From Eucommia ulmoides (lineage: Eukaryota > Streptophyta > Magnoliopsida > Garryales > Eucommiaceae), in the NCBI GenBank assembly GCA_016647705.1, contig CM028328.1:44320647-44384646 (forward strand): a DNA stretch of 64,000 bases. The letters are read 5' to 3'. Under the pieces are notes generated by a model that was not told the origin of the DNA, made no database searches, and saw only the letters and a list, made by a program, of their open reading frames with translations. A program made the translations under genes and the position numbers. The first letter of the stretch is position 1. The number at the start of each line of letters is the position of its first letter. This document shows positions 60,359-64,000 of the stretch, piece by piece.

Positions 60359-61735
60359 TGATAGGTAGAAAATACCTATCTACTTCTAAGCCGGATTTGA
60401 TAGTTTTCAAGTGAATTAGTTATATTTAATTGTGTTTTTGTTAGTTTTTATGTAATTCAGGTGTAGGGACACAAACAAGCGACAAACAAGCGAAAACGGT
60501 GAGAAAATGGTGAAGAAATGATGAAGAAATGAGGTTTCAAGATTATAGAAGCCACTGCTGCTGCAGTGAGAATGTAGAAAGGATAGAAAGTTGGGAGCTG
60601 TCCCACAGCCATGGCCATGATCCCACAGCCGCGGCCGTGAAAGATCAGGATGTTAATTGACTAGCCTACCGCCGCGGCTGTGATCCCATCGCCGCGGCCG
60701 TGGGCTCTGCACAACAAAATAGATATTTTGAAACCATGTGCCTATTAATACCTATTCTCCCACTTCCCTTAATAACTATTGGAGCATGAAATGTCCCTAA
60801 CTTTAGGAGCTTGATTCTTGGCCATTCTTGAAGAGGATATTCATCATTCGGAGAAGAGAAAACATTGGCGGATCGGTCTTTAGCGACAGTGGATCACTCC
60901 ACTTTAAGATTTGATCTTTCTCTCTTTGTTTCTCTCTTTGTAATTTCATGTTTTATTGTAAATGATAATGAATACCTCTTGGTTTGTATTTCTAATGGCC
61001 AAGATCATGTTAGATTTGATAAATATTAGCTAGGGATCGATGTAGTTTTGTAAATACTCATTTAGTTTAATATATGTTTCTTTAACGGTTATTTCCTTTT
61101 AAATCCGATTGTGTTTGTCATTTTATGACAACTTCAATATGTATGTTAAGGTATTAAGGTTGGATTTTAGAATCTAGGGTTTGACACTTGGAAGAGGTAA
61201 CTCTGGATTCGGACTAGGGTAAACACATCCTTACGATCTAACGACCAGGGAGGGCGTTAGATAGTGTGCAATCGATGACATTGGGACAAGACTCAGGTGG
61301 CCTAGAGTCATTAAGACGTTGAGGGGGACCTCTACATTGACACGAAGTCGCGTATTCCCCCTTCTTACCCTCAGAAAAGGTGGCGAAAGAGTTTTAGAAC
61401 CGAGATTGTCGGATACCATAAACTTCGTTATTGTTAACTAAAACAAAATCAAACGTGTATTAAGTGAATGAAGTCAATCCCTAGGTAATTAACTTAGTTA
61501 GGATTAACCCACTAATTGTAGTTTAGCTTAGTTTTAATTAGTTTAATTAAAATCATTTATTTAACTGTCTGGATAATAGGAGACTATGCCAATTGCGGTA
61601 TTCAACTTATTCAAATTGTCCCTGTGGGAATGATATCTGATCTTAAACGATCCACTATATTTAAACTAAATCTCGTGCACTTGTGAGTAGTCAATACGCG
61701 AGCGTGTAACAAATGCTTCGATGTACAAGTTTTTT
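60359..61735 (+). repeat. A3 3' LTR
   Basis: 1377 bp, matching the 5' LTR. It contains a palindrome array (60545-60705), a TATA-like box (60743-60750) and the stem-loop block (about 61160-61410). It ends ACAAGTTTTTT just before the target duplication. Confidence 0.9.
60545..60705. repeat. Palindrome array in A3 3' LTR
   Basis: Perfect or near-perfect sites with CGCG cores (GCCGCGGC) and others that have drifted. It lies about 40 bases upstream of the TATA-like box at 60743. Confidence 0.78.
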
Positions 61736-61740
61736 GTTCC

Positions 61741-61951
61741 TAATTGGGATATTAAGAGTTGAAATTCACTAGAGTTGTTTTCTCTAATTTCTTCAAACTC
61801 TTAATTCTTCATCATATTCGACATCATCATTTAACATCCATTTAATTTAAATCTTCATCACTAGAACTTAAATAACTGAAACACTCAATTAAACCATTAG
61901 CTCCACCAAAACATCAACACTTAATTGTTCATCAAAATCTTAGGATCAACA
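61741..61951 (-). repeat. M3 5' LTR, remaining part
   Basis: The continuation of the LTR interrupted at 42255, ending with the minus-strand start TGTTGATCCTAAG and followed by the ATATG target duplication. Confidence 0.9.
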
Positions 61952-61956
61952 ATATG

Positions 61957-62015
61957 TTTTAAGATGACCACATAGGGAGTAAGAAAATGGATCCCTGCTC
62001 TCTTATTGTGTGAGC

Positions 62016-62065
<50 letters not shown>

Positions 62066-62638
62066 AAGAGAAAGTGATTATTAATAATGATCTAATTGTG
62101 CGCTTATAACTTTGAATTATGTTATCATTCAGAAATTTGAGTTTGCTACTTTAACTTGTTATCCTATGGCCATGAATGATACAGTCTAAAGAGACATAGG
62201 AAAGTAGTCAAATAGAAGTTGATTAACATGAGGATCAAAGGAAGACAATTTACTAACACATCTTGTTAAAATTTCAATGTACGGTGCTTAATGGTGGCCC
62301 ATATAAAGCTATTTTTAAAAATTATATAAAAAATATATGAAATTTTTTGAAAATAATAATGCTACTGCAAAGGAGATTAAGCATGTTCTAAATTTCACGC
62401 TCTAGAGTAGTTAGAAATGCTTAATTTAATGTGGCTAAATTGGTCTTGGGGCATGGACAAGTATTTTATTTTACAACGGGATGTTGTCATGTTAGCTAGA
62501 TAGAAACTTAATATGGTGCTCCCACATTGTTTGAAGACACTCATCGGTTACACATACCACTAACCTGTATAATGATAGTATAATTCATGAGTTTAAAGTG
62601 AGAAACACCTTTAGTTCCCATTGTGTCCGAGAGGGAGA
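61957..62638 (+). other. K2 3' untranslated region, second part
   Basis: Non-coding DNA. A TA run followed by a GA run lies at about 62017-62067. It ends with the purine tract GAGAGGGAGA (62629-62638) directly before the LTR. Confidence 0.7.
62017..62067. repeat. TA/GA compound microsatellite
   Basis: A TA dinucleotide run followed by a GA run. Confidence 0.9.
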
Positions 62639-62755
62639 TGTTGGATTATGGAGTGGGTCGGGTCGACCTGCGGAGCGTTCACATGGGCCCCAATTCCATG
62701 ACTAGTCACCATGTGAATGGGTTCACCTTTTGGTCTCAAAGATCACGTCTATTAA
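62639..62755 (+). repeat. K2 3' LTR, first part
   Basis: Begins TGTTGGATTATGG and matches the first about 115 bases of the 5' LTR, with roughly a fifth of bases changed. It then meets plastid DNA. Confidence 0.82.
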
Positions 62756-62960
62756 ATTCCATATATGCTGTTGCGATTAGATCTATTTACTAAAAAGAAT
62801 CGATTCAGTACATTTTTTATGTACCCATAAGTGCTATATTGGATTTGAATCAGATTTTGGATCAATCTGTATTGATTGACTGCCTCCATTATTTTGTCTC
62901 TAACACATACCACTTTTTTTGGTTTTTGATCTTCCAAACCATTCCCACAGCAGATCCGGA
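62755..62960 (-). pseudogene. ycf2: Plastid ycf2 fragment in nuclear DNA
   Basis: On the minus strand the translation includes [39 protein letters not shown], which I recognise as the chloroplast Ycf2 protein. It is preceded by [15 protein letters not shown], matching the usual CGNDLEDPKPK context. Ycf2 is a very large plastid protein (about 2,000 residues), so this is under a twentieth of the gene, about 70 residues. It is a nuclear copy of organelle DNA, has no promoter or start of its own and is not expected to be functional. Alternative: it came through the mitochondrial genome, which often carries plastid fragments. Confidence 0.85.
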
Positions 62961-63930
62961 GGATCAAGTTGGCCCTTGTGAACAACTTGATGCACTATCT
63001 TCCTTCAACACTTTGAGCGAAATGTGGCAAAAGATAGCAAAATCCATGGACCGATCTCGTAATCTCCAACCCATAAAAACTATGAAATCACCCCCAAGGA
63101 CGCCTTCGACATCCAAGGGTCACGAACCGACCATAGAACCCTGTTCAATAAGCGGAACGCATTACCTGTCCACTTTCTTGTTAGGCAATCAGGGTTAGTG
63201 AAGGGGTGAAGTTTTGTTAGACAAGTGAGCATGAACATGAATAAAAGCAAGCAATAAAATTGTATCACAATCAAAATATGTTGAATACGCATAATAGTCC
63301 CTAACTCTGCTCAAGGCGATAGATGACTATCAGTTACTCTTTTCCCTACGACCAAGTGAACAATTGTTCTTGAATTAGTTAGCTTTGCTTGAGCAAGAGC
63401 GAATGGGGATGTGAGACTTTTATTTTTTAAATTTCTATGATAGTCTGCTTCTTTTTGTGGGTTTGGTAGATTTTTCAATCATCTTTTATTGGGCGCAGCT
63501 CCATCCAAGTAAAGTTGACTATAAAGATGAGATCTTGTTCGATTGTCCCCACTAACTAATTAAGTGGAATGTGGAATGACCTTTCTGACTGGCGTATTGG
63601 AAGGAACTTTCAACTGCTGTGAGGAAAGTTGAACTCTTCCATTCAATAGAAGATGGTCACCTGTACTGATAGTCTGTTCCATTCTTGTGATAGAATTAGA
63701 ACTAAATAGGTGCATTCAATAAATCAAAGACTAAGAGTTTCAGGTTGAAGTCCTTAAAGCCGCTGAATTGGAAATAGACCCTGTAATAGTAGGGAAGGGG
63801 CGGTACGTGAATCAGATAAACAACCATCAGAGCTACTTCAACCCAGTAGAGCAACTCGTTGCCCATGGATAAAAAAAAATCATTTCAACATCAAACACAA
63901 CAAAAACTATAGCAAACATATAACTAAGTG
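62961..63930. other. Organelle-like DNA next to the ycf2 piece
   Basis: Base composition is less AT-rich than the surroundings. A segment at 63127-63190 reads like known plant mitochondrial non-coding text (GTTCAATAAGCGGAACGCAT followed by a CCTGTCCAC phrase). I cannot confirm the source. No complete gene is seen. It is likely mitochondrial DNA that moved with the ycf2 piece into the nuclear LTR. Confidence 0.45.
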
Positions 63931-64000
63931 TGGGTAGACACCCATTGGGATTTTTTCTATAAATATGAATTGATACCTCTAAGGTTTCAATCCCATCAGA
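63931..64000 (+). repeat. K2 3' LTR, resumed
   Basis: TATAAATATGAATTGATACC and the following bases match the middle of the 5' LTR (about 24341-24390). The LTR continues past the window end. Confidence 0.75.

Larger units (their letters stand above)
42256..61735 (+). mobile_element. A3: Athila-like element in M3, hosting A4 and A5
   Basis: A plus-strand fossil inserted in the M3 5' LTR, with target duplication GTTCC (42251-42255 and 61736-61740). Parts: 5' LTR (42256-43589), Asp-tRNA primer site, a gag start remnant (about 43730-43950), a palindrome array (44165-44410), intron-like sequence, an extra reading frame split by A4 (left part 45031-45328, right part about 56026-56847), a 3' region containing A5, a purine tract and the 3' LTR (60359-61735). 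It has no protease, reverse transcriptase or integrase of its own. LTRs differ by about 7-8 per cent by eye. It is broken. Confidence 0.9.
36077..61951 (-). mobile_element. M3: gag-only SIRE/Maximus-like element split by A3
   Basis: A minus-strand fossil with target duplication ATATG (36072-36076 and 61952-61956). Its own sequence is 36077-42255 plus 61741-61951, about 6.4 kb. It has a 3' LTR (36077-38125), a purine tract, a non-coding and repeat-rich region, gag (39604-40395), a primer site and a 5' LTR split by A3. The purine tract AAAAAGAGGGAGAT preceded by GTCATCATC is typical of SIRE/Maximus copia elements. No protease, integrase or reverse transcriptase is present. LTR divergence is roughly 7 per cent by eye over 340 bases. 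Confidence 0.9.
24181..64000 (+). mobile_element. K2: Ty1/copia element, host of a nested cluster
   Basis: The outermost element of the nest; its 3' end lies beyond the window. Its own parts are the 5' LTR (24181-24535), primer site, gag (about 25580-26398), protease-like/integrase remnants (31316-32795), reverse transcriptase and RNase H (33860-35560), the 3' untranslated region (35561-36076 and 61957-62638) and the 3' LTR from 62639. A2, a MITE-like element, M3 with its contents and an organelle DNA insert interrupt it. The LTRs differ by roughly a fifth by eye, so it is old. It carries many breaks. I did not assign a copia lineage. Confidence 0.82.

Noticed and set aside
62839-63198. Plus-strand frame of 119 residues
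   Set aside because: It runs antisense to the ycf2 fragment and across into other organelle-like DNA.

Overview
This window looks like nuclear DNA of a flowering plant, probably a eudicot. It is AT-rich and intergenic, filled with plant LTR retrotransposons (Ty1/copia with initiator-Met-tRNA-type primer sites, Ty3/gypsy Athila-like elements with Asp-tRNA-type primer sites). It also holds a MITE-like DNA element and a piece of plastid ycf2 joined to other organelle-like DNA. I found no convincing host protein-coding gene, tRNA or rRNA. All retroelements are fossils: nothing here looks whole.

Layout. 1-5502 is AT-rich intergenic DNA with a possible LTR remnant (about 2870-4070), a CT/GA inverted microsatellite and a GGT-rich tract. 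5508-9623 is M1, a SIRE/Maximus-like copia derivative with target duplication GAAGC. 9819-19877 is K1, a Tork-like copia element on the minus strand, interrupted by A1 (about 10206-16073), a non-autonomous Athila-like element. 19878-21510 has no recognisable gene. 21516-23914 is M2, a solo LTR of the M family with target duplication AACAA.

From 24181 to the window end everything belongs to one nest. The outermost element is K2, a copia element on the plus strand (5' LTR 24181-24535, 3' LTR from 62639). Into it went A2 (26404-31310, Athila-like, no coding capacity, target duplication GTAAT), a MITE-like element (32799-33855, target TTA) and M3 (36077-61951, gag-only SIRE/Maximus-like, minus strand, target duplication ATATG). 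M3's 5' LTR was split by A3 (42256-61735, Athila-like, plus strand, target duplication GTTCC). A3 in turn contains A4 (45329 to about 56025, minus strand, the only element with substantial gag-pol) and the solo LTR A5 (57207-58933). Organelle DNA (about 62755-63930) sits in K2's 3' LTR. The nest is at least four insertions deep.

The most unusual signal is in the LTRs. Every Athila-like LTR carries, upstream of its TATA box, an array of short perfect or near-perfect palindromes. The outer arms are constant (CACCGC...GCGGTG) while the central tetranucleotide changes (CTAG, TGCA, CGCG) yet stays self-complementary. The same arrays recur inside A3 and A4, upstream of an extra open reading frame that has matching intron signals in front of it. 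The unrelated M family carries an analogous array of GTCGAC palindromes in its LTRs. The Athila-like LTRs also share a block predicted to form three successive stem-loops, which is duplicated in tandem in A5. Boundaries were read by eye; distances and divergence figures are estimates.
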